DNA of 53,538 nt from a virus: IMG/VR virus record IMGVR_UViG_3300008952_000066, positions 1-53,538 of that record. One strand, given 5' to 3'. Shown here piece after piece: positions 15,029-21,849 of this stretch. Below the pieces are notes generated by a model, which saw only the letters and a list, made by a program, of their open reading frames with translations, ran no database searches and had not been told where the DNA came from. The position numbers were made by a program, and so were the translations under genes. How positions within the stretch are numbered: position 1 is the stretch's first letter; each line of letters begins with the position of its first letter.

Positions 15029-16189
15029 ATGGAAACACAAATCGAGGCTAGGAATTTGGATTTACCAAACTTAGTCCAAATGTTAAAAGAACAATCCGAT
15101 GTACGTTATGACGTTGTTGTTCCATCATCAGGAATGAAAATGACAAACGGAAATCTGATTATTAAAGGTGGTGGAGTACGGATTGATGAACAAGGCGTTC
15201 ACACCGAAGATGCCACATTAGTTCCTACACAAATTTTTGATGAAGGAATTGCTAACCGTTTAAATATACCTGCAAGGTATGTCCGCACTATGCGAGGACA
15301 AATCACTTCGGATATAGAAAATGATAACGGAACGCTTTATGACAAAAACATCAATTATTGGTTGGAAAATGATTCGTCAAGATTACATCTCGTCAGGGGT
15401 TTCAGAACCGATGACGTTGATGATTTCGGAATTGCAAGAGCATTTCTGTCTGACCGATACAGAACCATAGATAACTATGATGTGTTAATGGCAACTCTTG
15501 AAGGAGTGAAATCTGCTGGAGTTGAAGTAAATATTGACGGTGCTGATGTTTCGGATCACAGAATGGCGTTGAGGCTAACTTGCCCCGAAGTGCAACAATA
15601 CAGCGAAGAAATTTTGCGTGGTTACACCTCGCCTTTTACTGGAGAATCGGGAACGGATAATCCCACTATTTTTGCTGGTTTGGTTATTAAAAATTCTGAA
15701 ACAGGCGGTGGAGCATTTTCTATAGTGCCACGACTTGTAGTCAAAGTTTGTAATAACGGTTTGCAGATGACGAGAGATGCTATGAGGGCAGTTCATCTTG
15801 GAAGCAAATTAGAAGAAGGGGTTATTACTTGGTCAGAAGAAACTCAACAACAAGAATTGAGTTTGATAACTACAAAAACTAGAGATGCTGTTGCAACTTT
15901 CCTAGATGTTGAGTACATGAAAACCAAGATAGATGAATTGCATCAACTGGCAGGAATTGAAGTTAAACAACCTCCGAGAACTATGAAAATGATTTCTAAA
16001 AAATCAGGTTGGTCAGAAACTGAAGAACAAGATATTTTGAAACACTTTTATCAGGGTGGGGATAACTCCGCTTTGGGGGTAGCACAAGCAATTACATCTT
16101 TTGCACAGACTGTGAAAAAGACAGACAGACAAGATGAATTAGAAAGTTCTGCACTACAATCCGCAGAATTGGTTAGTATAAATATTTGA
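15029..16189 (+). CDS. DUF932-like phage/plasmid protein
   Basis: The 386-residue protein resembles the DUF932 (phage/plasmid-like TIGR03299) group: 'ANRLNIPARYVRTM', 'LVRGFRTDDVDDFGIARAFLSDRYRTIDNYDVL', 'GLVIKNSETGGGAFSIVPRLVVKVCNNGLQMTRDAMRAVHLG' and a helical C-terminus. Such proteins are widespread in phages and plasmids, and their function is not established. SD GAGGAGG precedes the ATG. It lies downstream of the first 55-bp repeat, so it may be a separate transcription unit, closed by the terminator at 16438. Confidence 0.75.
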   Translation: METQIEARNLDLPNLVQMLKEQSDVRYDVVVPSSGMKMTNGNLIIKGGGVRIDEQGVHTEDATLVPTQIFDEGIANRLNIPARYVRTMRGQITSDIENDNGTLYDKNINYWLENDSSRLHLVRGFRTDDVDDFGIARAFLSDRYRTIDNYDVLMATLEGVKSAGVEVNIDGADVSDHRMALRLTCPEVQQYSEEILRGYTSPFTGESGTDNPTIFAGLVIKNSETGGGAFSIVPRLVVKVCNNGLQMTRDAMRAVHLGSKLEEGVITWSEETQQQELSLITTKTRDAVATFLDVEYMKTKIDELHQLAGIEVKQPPRTMKMISKKSGWSETEEQDILKHFYQGGDNSALGVAQAITSFAQTVKKTDRQDELESSALQSAELVSINI

Positions 16190-16220
16190 AAACTAAATAA
16201 GTAAATAGGTTTGAAGGTTT

Positions 16221-16307
16221 GTGGATGAACCGAACAATGATCCTAAATTAAATTTGGGGAGTTGGGTAGTTGAAGCAAATTGGCACCGGAAAAAACTGCG
16301 CCAATAG
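16221..16307 (+). CDS. Possible small ORF or gene remnant
   Basis: A GTG-started ORF encodes 28 residues (MDEPNNDPKLNLGSW...). Another frame, 16280 to about 16363, continues with protein-like sequence (APEKTAPIGTYKEISLPSG) and no start of its own. The two could be one small gene broken by a frameshift, or chance. AAGG lies 5 bases before the GTG. Confidence 0.3.
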   Translation: MDEPNNDPKLNLGSWVVEANWHRKKLRQ

Positions 16308-16380
16308 GAACTTACAAAGAAATAAGTTTACCTTCGGGATTCTATATAGATAATTTGTAATACCTGCCTTCAAAACTTTT

Positions 16381-16436
16381 ACAAACACAGGGAGCCTCCT
16401 CGGTTCATTTTTCCCATCAGAAAAACCTGTGTTTGT
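16381..16436. other. Long-armed inverted repeat
   Basis: ACAAACACAGG (16381-16391) is the exact reverse complement of CCTGTGTTTGT (16426-16436), with 34 bases between. No T-run follows. It may form a hairpin near the terminator, or be a binding site for a dimeric protein. Confidence 0.6.
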
Positions 16437-16437
16437 C

Positions 16438-16477
16438 GGGGGCAAGGTTTTAGCAGACTAAACCTTGCCCCCCTTTT
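16438..16477 (+). terminator. Rho-independent terminator between convergent genes
   Basis: GGGGGCAAGGTTT (16438-16450) pairs with AAACCTTGCCCCC (16460-16472), a perfect 13-bp stem with a 9-base loop, then CTTTTAATTTT. It ends the plus-strand unit of 15029 and may also serve the minus-strand WhiB gene, whose stop is at 16476. Confidence 0.9.
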
Positions 16478-16703
16478 AATTTTCCTCAAGCTTTTTATAA
16501 GCTCTACGTTTCGATTCTGTTAAGCCTCCCCAAATGCCGTGTGCAATATTTTCTTCTATGGCGTATTCGAGGCATTTCTGTTTAATTGGGCAATGGTTAC
16601 AAATAAAAATTGCTAAATCGAATTTTCCACCTTGTTCGGGAAACCACCACTTTGTAGGAAAGCCTTTGCAGACAGCATCATCTTGCCAAGCGAAAAGTCC
16701 CAT
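16476..16703 (-). CDS. WhiB family iron-sulfur transcription factor, copy 3
   Basis: The 75-residue protein begins MGLFAWQDDAVCKGF and has the WhiB pattern 'ICNHCPIKQKCLEY', with the first Cys in 'AVCKG' and the turn 'HGIWGGL' followed by a basic tail. It is alone on the minus strand, convergent to the DUF932-like gene and divergent from the promoter at 16883. The separate control suggests a different time or role from the pair at 11240. SD AGGATGA precedes the start. Confidence 0.92.
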   Translation of the reverse strand: MGLFAWQDDAVCKGFPTKWWFPEQGGKFDLAIFICNHCPIKQKCLEYAIEENIAHGIWGGLTESKRRAYKKLEEN

Positions 16704-16840
16704 TCATCCTGCAAGCTTCATTTTGCTTCTAATTTTTCTTCTGTCGTGCATTGTTGAAAAATCTACAAGCATTTACAGCCCTTTTGAGCGATGTAGAAGA
16801 TTTTTATTTAATGCTATTCATAAAGTGTTGAGAACTCGCA

Positions 16841-16921
16841 TAGAACTGTATATAAGAAATTTCAAAAAAAACCAGCTAAATGTATACATGGGGTTATATG
16901 TTTGTTATAGTGGAACTGATG
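16841..16921 (+). promoter_or_regulatory. Repeated phage promoter with leader, copy 2
   Basis: TATACA (16883-16888) and TATAGT (16906-16911) are 17 bases apart. The leader starts GATGGGAAAAATAAAAAA and ends in a CGAAAGGA ribosome site. ATG of the leader is at 16919, eight bases after the -10 box. A half-site TAGAACTGT (16841-16849), also seen near 37732 and 45807, lies upstream. Together with copy 1, this is the best-preserved version of the element. Confidence 0.8.
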
Positions 16922-16957
16922 GGAAAAATAAAAAATACAAACCGAAAGGAAAAACCA

Positions 16958-17071
16958 TTGGATGCACATACTGAACACTTATTGAAAATGGAGCGAAAGG
17001 AAAACTTCATAAGGGAAATGCTTAAAGACGAAGATATGAAAAAGTATTTTCTCAATAGGGAGGAACGATAA
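16958..17071 (+). CDS. Small charged protein behind promoter copy 2
   Basis: TTG 16958 has GAAAGGA upstream and gives 37 residues; the same frame extends up to ATG 16919, adding leader residues MGKIKNTNRKEKP. The protein is Lys/Glu/Arg-rich (KMERKENFIREMLKDEDMKKYF) and helical. It is the first gene of an operon of small unknown genes up to 17617. Which start is used depends on whether the mRNA is leaderless. Confidence 0.55.
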   Translation: MDAHTEHLLKMERKENFIREMLKDEDMKKYFLNREER

Positions 17072-17072
17072 A

Positions 17073-17318
17073 TTGGAAACACAAACAACACGTATTTATT
17101 GGAATAAAACCGAAGCCATTGGCTTAGAAGAAGATTCGATTTTGATTTTGACACGAAATGAAGTCAATAACAAATGCGAAGCCGAAGAATTATTCTACGA
17201 CTTGCTTAATAACATCAAGGTAACTGACTCAAAGAATCTTGTGGAAGTTTTGAACTTCACAAAATTTCACATTGACAAATGGATAGACGAAAACCAACTC
17301 AGAGAGGAGGTGAAGTAA
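17073..17318 (+). CDS. Small unknown protein, 81 residues
   Basis: It starts with TTG (17073), with GGGAGG 9-10 bases upstream. The sequence 'METQTTRIYWNKTEAIGLEEDSILILTRNEVNNKCEAEELFYDLLNNI' is compatible with a small alpha/beta fold. Nothing assigns a function. It is in the operon driven by promoter copy 2. Confidence 0.6.
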   Translation: METQTTRIYWNKTEAIGLEEDSILILTRNEVNNKCEAEELFYDLLNNIKVTDSKNLVEVLNFTKFHIDKWIDENQLREEVK

Positions 17319-17320
17319 CC

Positions 17321-17617
17321 ATGAACAAACTTTCTAACGAAGCAAGAATCACACTTGCAGAAAACTTTGCGAAAACAAATCAGCAAACATTTGATTTGAA
17401 GCTTGCAACAGATTTGAAAGCTGGAGATGTTATTGCTAAATGGATTGATCAACTTTCAAATATTGATCTAGACGGAATGGAAGTTATTTCTGTAGAAACT
17501 TACGAAATGATTTCTGTGCCTGATGCTGTGAAGCTCACTTTCAAAGATCCGACAACAGGAAATAAAGAAATAAATATTATTAATGGAGATTTCTTATTTG
17601 CAGTAAAAATCGTATAA
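17321..17617 (+). CDS. Small unknown protein, 98 residues
   Basis: ATG 17321 was chosen over an upstream in-frame ATG (17279) because GAGGAGGTGA lies just before it and the upstream one overlaps the previous gene. The protein reads MNKLSNEARITLAENFAKTN, followed by a helical and then a beta-rich part ending 'GDFLFAVKIV'. No family known. It is the last gene before promoter copy 3. Confidence 0.65.
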   Translation: MNKLSNEARITLAENFAKTNQQTFDLKLATDLKAGDVIAKWIDQLSNIDLDGMEVISVETYEMISVPDAVKLTFKDPTTGNKEINIINGDFLFAVKIV

Positions 17618-17624
17618 CCCCAAT

Positions 17625-17664
17625 TTGACAGTTGGGCAAATATGAGTTAGAATGGTACTTGATG
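17625..17664 (+). promoter_or_regulatory. Repeated phage promoter with leader, copy 3 (consensus type)
   Basis: TTGACA (17625-17630) and TAGAAT (17648-17653), exactly 17 bases apart, form a near-perfect sigma70 promoter. The upstream and spacer sequences differ from copies 1, 2, 4 and 5, but the leader after it (TGGTACTTGATGGGAAAAATAAAAAA) is the same. The leader is therefore conserved independently of the promoter core. ATG of GATGGG is at 17662, nine bases after the -10 box. Confidence 0.85.
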
Positions 17665-17679
17665 GGAAAAATAAAAAAT

Positions 17680-18186
17680 ATGAATCAAACAATCGAACAA
17701 CTTATAGAAAATACTCCTCGCGAGGATTTTCAATTTGTTCTACCTTTCAAATTAACTAAAAAACAAATGACAGGTTTGTTTCATCAAGTCGAAATGAAAG
17801 ATGACCGTCAAACTATCCAAGTTAACGAAGATATTTTACTTGAAACAAGAGGACACGAATTAACTGAAGGCAGATCACCTTCATGGATTGCTTTTGAAGA
17901 ATTTGTGGATGAACTTTACTGGAACATTGATAGATGGGCTGATCTTCCAAATGGCACGGATGAACAACAATGTGGAAAAGCTGATTGTGAATGTTATTCA
18001 AATAATGGTGAAGGTTTATACGACATATATTACCGAGAACAAAAAGAAGCAGGTGTTAATATCCGAACAGGACACAGCTACACTCCTCGTGAAACCAAAC
18101 ACACAATCGGTTATCAAACCAAACTCCTCATAAATTCTTGGAAGGGCTTACTCACTAAGGTCTACAAATTAGGGGAAGTAATATGA
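17680..18186 (+). CDS. Unknown protein, 168 residues
   Basis: ATG 17680 begins MNQTIEQLIENTPRED; an in-frame ATG at 17662 in the conserved leader (MGKIKN) may be the real start if the mRNA is leaderless, because no clear ribosome site precedes 17680. The protein has 'FQFVLPFKLTKKQMTGLFHQVEMKDDRQTIQ' and a Cys pair 'CGKADCEC'. It has no known family. The next gene overlaps its stop (ATGA). Confidence 0.7.
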   Translation: MNQTIEQLIENTPREDFQFVLPFKLTKKQMTGLFHQVEMKDDRQTIQVNEDILLETRGHELTEGRSPSWIAFEEFVDELYWNIDRWADLPNGTDEQQCGKADCECYSNNGEGLYDIYYREQKEAGVNIRTGHSYTPRETKHTIGYQTKLLINSWKGLLTKVYKLGEVI

Positions 18187-18512
18187 ATCTTCCTTTCAAC
18201 CACAATCACGCTTATGACGTTGCGGAAGTTATAAACAGACAAACTGTAGAAGCTTTAATCAGAACTTACGGTGAACATATAGCAATTTATATGCCACGCA
18301 AACAGATTCTTCATGTGAAGTTTGACCGTTTAGAAAATGATTTAATGTTTTACTTACGAATAGATGATTTAAATAAAACTAAATATGAAGCTGAATACCC
18401 AACTGATTTTATTGACATAACAAACAGTAATATTATTCTCGCTTTTCCTCATGCTGATAATGAAAATGGTAGACTGGTCAGATCCATCAGCGGAGGATGG
18501 GGGCGTTATTAA
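18183..18512 (+). CDS. Unknown protein, 109 residues
   Basis: The protein begins MNLPFNHNHAYDVAEVINRQTVEALIRTYGEH and contains 'DDLMFYLRIDDLNKTK'-like and 'ISGGWGRY' segments. It overlaps the previous stop by ATGA. No motif was assigned. It belongs to the operon behind promoter copy 3. Confidence 0.65.
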   Translation: MNLPFNHNHAYDVAEVINRQTVEALIRTYGEHIAIYMPRKQILHVKFDRLENDLMFYLRIDDLNKTKYEAEYPTDFIDITNSNIILAFPHADNENGRLVRSISGGWGRY

Positions 18513-18514
18513 TC

Positions 18515-18610
18515 ATGTCGGTTAGATACAGTTTACAGAATAAATGTTCTTTCGTTAATGGTTTATGTGACCGAAGTTCTATGAACATGAGGACTGTAAA
18601 TGATTTCTAA
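18515..18610 (+). CDS. Possible small ORF, 31 residues
   Basis: ATG 18515 opens a 31-residue frame (MSVRYSLQNKCSFVNGLCDRSS) that ends in the next gene. It has two Cys but no close ribosome site. It would otherwise leave an 88-base gap between tightly packed genes. Evidence is weak. Confidence 0.3.
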   Translation: MSVRYSLQNKCSFVNGLCDRSSMNMRTVNDF

Positions 18611-18992
18611 AGAAGCTCAAAAAGGTGCAGAGTTTTGTGTCGATTTGATTATCGAAGATTGGGAAAGACTATATAAAGAAAATCCTGACTCTACTTTCAA
18701 TTTGGATGCTGAATCTTGGAAAGAAGCAAAAAGTAATTTCACCAGTTTAGGGCATGTTAAAGCAATCAGGAAAAGTGATTACACAGATTGGGATGTTGTA
18801 ATTGAATGTGCTATGTCACAAACACACAATTTGACTGAAGAAATAAAATATTGGGAAGATGATTATGACGAAACTTGGCTAATAAAACAGTTAAAAGTTA
18901 TTAAACAATTAAAAGCTTTATTAGAAGAATCAGGTTGGGATAGCATTTTCACAAGCGAAGTTAAACAGTTTTTGAAAGAATACAAAACATGA
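18600..18992 (+). CDS. Unknown protein, 130 residues
   Basis: The protein begins MISKEAQKGAEFCVDLIIEDWERLYKENPD and is acidic and helical, ending 'VIKQLKALLEESGWDSIFTSEVKQFLKEYKT'. GAGGA lies 8 bases upstream of the ATG. No family was recognised. The small CxxC gene at 18989 follows with an ATGA overlap. Confidence 0.65.
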   Translation: MISKEAQKGAEFCVDLIIEDWERLYKENPDSTFNLDAESWKEAKSNFTSLGHVKAIRKSDYTDWDVVIECAMSQTHNLTEEIKYWEDDYDETWLIKQLKVIKQLKALLEESGWDSIFTSEVKQFLKEYKT

Positions 18993-19153
18993 AGTGCCAA
19001 AATTGCACAGCATTGATTGTTTATGCAGGAGAAGGAATTTGGATTGACGGATACCAAAGTTCCGAATGTCCAAGCTTTGAACTTTTTCATAAGCCAGTCA
19101 CCCCCTGCGAGTCAGAAGAAGCTATGCTGATGGGAGAAATTAACAAGCCATAA
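18989..19153 (+). CDS. Small putative zinc protein, 54 residues
   Basis: The ORF reads MKCQNCTALIVYAGEGIWIDG and has C-x-x-C at residues 3-6 with further Cys at 27 and 40, compatible with a zinc ribbon. It starts at ATGA with the previous gene and ends 16 bases before the ParB-like gene. Such proteins occur often in actinophages; the role is unknown. Confidence 0.6.
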   Translation: MKCQNCTALIVYAGEGIWIDGYQSSECPSFELFHKPVTPCESEEAMLMGEINKP

Positions 19154-19168
19154 TACGGAGGCATAGCT

Positions 19169-19936
19169 GTGGGAATATTTGACAATTTAAATCAGTCACC
19201 CAAATCCGAATCTGAAGATCCATCACACGATTACCAAAGATCCTCTGAACAATGTTCAGTAATGGAATTGAAACCTCATCCACGAAACTACAGGCAACAT
19301 TCTGAAGATCAAATAGAACACATCAAACAATCAATTAAAGATCATGGGTTTTATAGAAATGTTGTTGTCGCAAACGATAACACCATCCTTGCAGGACACG
19401 GAGTAGTTAAAGCCGCCAAAGAACTAAATATGACTACTATCCCTGTTGTTAGATTAAAAGTTTCCCCCGAAGATGCACAAGCCTTAAAGCTTTTAGCGGC
19501 TGACAATTACATACAGCACTTATCTTTTGACGATGACAGGATGCTTACTGATCTTTTAAAAGAAGTATCAAGTGAAGAAGGTTTACTTGGCACAGGATTT
19601 GATGACGTTTCTTTAGCTGCTTATGCGATGATTACTCGTTCAGCGGATGAAATTGAAGATTTCGATGCGGCTTTAGAATGGGCAGAAGCTGGTATGCCCG
19701 AATTTGAAAACCCGAAAGAAATGGATGAATTTAGTAAAGAAGCTTATGCAAATATAAAGTTTCCCACAGCAGAACATAGAGAAGAATGGGTAGAAAAAGC
19801 TACAAAAGCTGATCCTGAACTTGTAGAAACAATTCGCAGACAAAACAACTGGTCTTTAAGATGGCCTGCAAGCGAAAGCGTAGACCAGCGAGAAGATCTA
19901 CAATCAGTTGAGTTTACTGTTGGCATTGATGAATAA
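19169..19936 (+). CDS. ParB-like (ParB/Srx fold) protein
   Basis: It starts with GTG (19169) with GGAGG upstream. The 255-residue protein has an N-terminal ParB-type domain (residues about 28-135): 'LKPHPRNYRQHSEDQIEHIKQSIKDHGFYRNVVVANDNTILAGHGVVKAAKELNMTTIPVVRL' with the G-H-G-x-x-x-A loop, then a helical 'DAQALKLLAADN' segment. Stand-alone phage ParB-like proteins are repeatedly found in DNA-modification gene sets. No DNA methyltransferase domain is fused. Two glycosyltransferases and an epimerase follow. It probably processes nucleotides or DNA here, not plasmid partition. Confidence 0.8.
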   Translation: MGIFDNLNQSPKSESEDPSHDYQRSSEQCSVMELKPHPRNYRQHSEDQIEHIKQSIKDHGFYRNVVVANDNTILAGHGVVKAAKELNMTTIPVVRLKVSPEDAQALKLLAADNYIQHLSFDDDRMLTDLLKEVSSEEGLLGTGFDDVSLAAYAMITRSADEIEDFDAALEWAEAGMPEFENPKEMDEFSKEAYANIKFPTAEHREEWVEKATKADPELVETIRRQNNWSLRWPASESVDQREDLQSVEFTVGIDE

Positions 19937-19989
19937 TCCATGCACTAAAGTCCTTATTTCCTTTAGAATCGCCCTAACCGTGAACAAAT
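19935..19989 (+). repeat. 55-bp repeat with TAGA-N5-TCTA-like dyad, copy 2
   Basis: About 46 of 55 bases match 14901-14955. The dyad is TAGAATCGCCCTA (19964-19976), one mismatch from perfect. It starts inside the last codons of the ParB-like gene and ends just before the glycosyltransferase ATG (19991). The placement is parallel to copy 1: after a gene, before another. A promoter-operator is likely. Confidence 0.7.
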
Positions 19990-19990
19990 A

Positions 19991-20878
19991 ATGCCTAAAC
20001 TACCCAAATATCCTATTTACATTCCAACTAAAGGCAGATGGAATACTCCATTCACTATAAAAGCCTTCCAAAAAGACGAAGTTCCTATATATGTAGTTGT
20101 TCAACCGCAAGAACTGGAAGAATACGAAAAGCATTGTTCATCTCCTACCACAACCTTCCTTACCCTGCCTTTCAGTAATCCTGTAGACGAAGAAGGAAAC
20201 CCATGCGGTCTTTTAGCAACTCGTAATTGGATAATGGATCACTCCATAGAATTAGGCGCAACTCGCCATTGGCAATTTGACGACAATCAAGATAAATTCA
20301 TGCGGTATTACAAAGGGAGAAGCATCCCAATACAATCCCATCTTGCTTTAAGAATCGTTGAAGATTTCACCGACAGGTACAAAAACATAGCAATATCAGG
20401 TTTCGATTACGAAATGTTTGTCGTAAGAGGAAAACAAACACAACCATTCACACGCAACTGTAGAGTTTATTCAGCTTCACTCATAAACAACGAAGCAAAC
20501 ATACGTTGGAGACTCCGATACAACGATGACGTAGACATCTGCCTCCAAGCCTTATCAACAGGATACTGGTCAACCATTCTGTTCAGAGCAGTTCACATCC
20601 GCAAAAGAAAAACCATGACAGTAAAAGGCGGCAACACAGACGACCTTTACCAAGATGACGGAAGAAACATAATGGCACGCTCATTAGAAAGAGTATGGCC
20701 GGGAGTTGTCAAAACCAAAAGAAGATTCAACAGACCACAACACGTTGTCTCACACTCATGGGGACATTTCGACAACCCATTAATACCAATAGAAAACCCC
20801 GAACCCACACCCGATTACCCAATGCAGATAGAAGGAAACCCAAAATCCAAATCATTGCGTAACGCACTTGACCTCTGA
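19991..20878 (+). CDS. TET-associated-type glycosyltransferase (TAGT-like), copy 1
   Basis: The 295-residue protein has 'PIYIPTKGRWNTPFTIKAF' (residues 7-25), 'YVVVQPQELEEYEKH', 'GLLATRNWIMDHSIELGATRHWQFDDNQDKF' (about 75-105) and 'DDVDICLQALSTGYWS'. These are the IPxKGR, VVxPxExxxY, RNxI and W-x-x-DD elements of the GT-A-fold glycosyltransferases found next to TET/JBP base oxidases in phages, which glycosylate modified bases in DNA. The DDN/DD pairs are likely metal and UDP-sugar ligands. No TET gene is seen here, so the acceptor is open. Confidence 0.75.
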   Translation: MPKLPKYPIYIPTKGRWNTPFTIKAFQKDEVPIYVVVQPQELEEYEKHCSSPTTTFLTLPFSNPVDEEGNPCGLLATRNWIMDHSIELGATRHWQFDDNQDKFMRYYKGRSIPIQSHLALRIVEDFTDRYKNIAISGFDYEMFVVRGKQTQPFTRNCRVYSASLINNEANIRWRLRYNDDVDICLQALSTGYWSTILFRAVHIRKRKTMTVKGGNTDDLYQDDGRNIMARSLERVWPGVVKTKRRFNRPQHVVSHSWGHFDNPLIPIENPEPTPDYPMQIEGNPKSKSLRNALDL

Positions 20879-20894
20879 ACACTAAGGTCTGAAC

Positions 20895-21845
20895 ATGGAA
20901 AATAGAAAAAACAAAACGATTGTGACAGGTGGAGCAGGTTTTATAGGCTCACATCTCGCTGAAAAACTGGTTAAACGAGGAGATGAAGTCCTTGTAATAG
21001 ATAATTTCTCTACTGGTTCATTAAAGAATCTTGTTCAAATAGAAAAAGAAATAGAAATTATCAATATGGATATCGCTAATCCTTTAATAAATGATTTGGT
21101 GAGAAGATTTAAACCTGATGTTGTTTTTCATTTAGCCGCTCAAATGGATGTACGCCACTCTGTGGGAAATCCACTCGATGATGCTTATACAAATATCATA
21201 GGTTTGCTTAATGTTTTAGAAGGAGCTTGTAGCGAAACATTAAAGAAAATAGTTATCGCTTCTTCAGGGGGAACAATTTATGGGGAATTGGATAAAACAC
21301 TTATTCCAGTTAAAGAAACGGCTGTTCGTAAGCCTTTATCGCCTTATGGCGTAGCAAAAGTAGCAGGCGATCTTTATTTAGACGCTTATCGCTTTCTTCA
21401 TGGATTATCAGGAACGAGTCTCGCTTTGGGGAATGTATATGGTCCTCGACAAGATCCTTTAGGGGAAGCAGGAGTAATTTCTATTTTTGCAGGAACTTTA
21501 TTGGAAGGTAAACAGGCAGTTATTTATGGAGATGGGAAACAAACAAGAGATTTTATTTACATTGATGATGTGGTGGAAGCTTTTTTAAGTGCCGAAGAAT
21601 ATGAAGGTGAAGAACTTTTCAATATTGGAAGCGGTGAAGAAACTTCAATAAACGAATTACATGAGATGTTGGCTTCAATAATAGATCCTACTGCTGAACC
21701 GAAATGGGAAAATAACCGCAAAGGGGAATTACAATACTCGGCTTTAGATTCTTCATTGGCACAATCGAAACTTGACTGGAAACCTGTTATTGACTTACAG
21801 GAAGGTTTAAACCGTACTGTTAATTGGTTTAAAACAAAGGAATAA
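20895..21845 (+). CDS. UDP-sugar 4-epimerase-like (GalE family)
   Basis: The 316-residue extended SDR enzyme has 'TGGAGFIGSHLAEKL' (residues 9-23), 'VIDNFSTGSLKNL', 'VFHLAAQMDVRHSV', 'IASSGGTIYGE' and the catalytic Y-x-x-x-K in 'LSPYGVAKVAG', then 'GNVYGPRQDPLGEAGVISIFAGTLLEG' and 'TRDFIYIDDVVEAFL'. This is the GalE/UDP-glucose 4-epimerase type. It sits between two glycosyltransferase genes, so it probably supplies their donor sugar. The protein is different in subfamily from the UXS-like enzyme at 13907, so two UDP-sugars may be made. Confidence 0.85.
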   Translation: MENRKNKTIVTGGAGFIGSHLAEKLVKRGDEVLVIDNFSTGSLKNLVQIEKEIEIINMDIANPLINDLVRRFKPDVVFHLAAQMDVRHSVGNPLDDAYTNIIGLLNVLEGACSETLKKIVIASSGGTIYGELDKTLIPVKETAVRKPLSPYGVAKVAGDLYLDAYRFLHGLSGTSLALGNVYGPRQDPLGEAGVISIFAGTLLEGKQAVIYGDGKQTRDFIYIDDVVEAFLSAEEYEGEELFNIGSGEETSINELHEMLASIIDPTAEPKWENNRKGELQYSALDSSLAQSKLDWKPVIDLQEGLNRTVNWFKTKE

Positions 21846-21849
21846 TGCT

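Noticed and set aside
16248-16445. 65-codon minus-strand frame
   Set aside because: It runs over the inverted repeat and has no ribosome site; the sequence is not protein-like and lies next to a terminator.
13907-21845. Capsule or wall-sugar locus acquired from the host
   Set aside because: Kept as an alternative, but the TAGT-like motifs and ParB-like neighbour point to DNA; there are no wall-polymer synthesis or transport genes.
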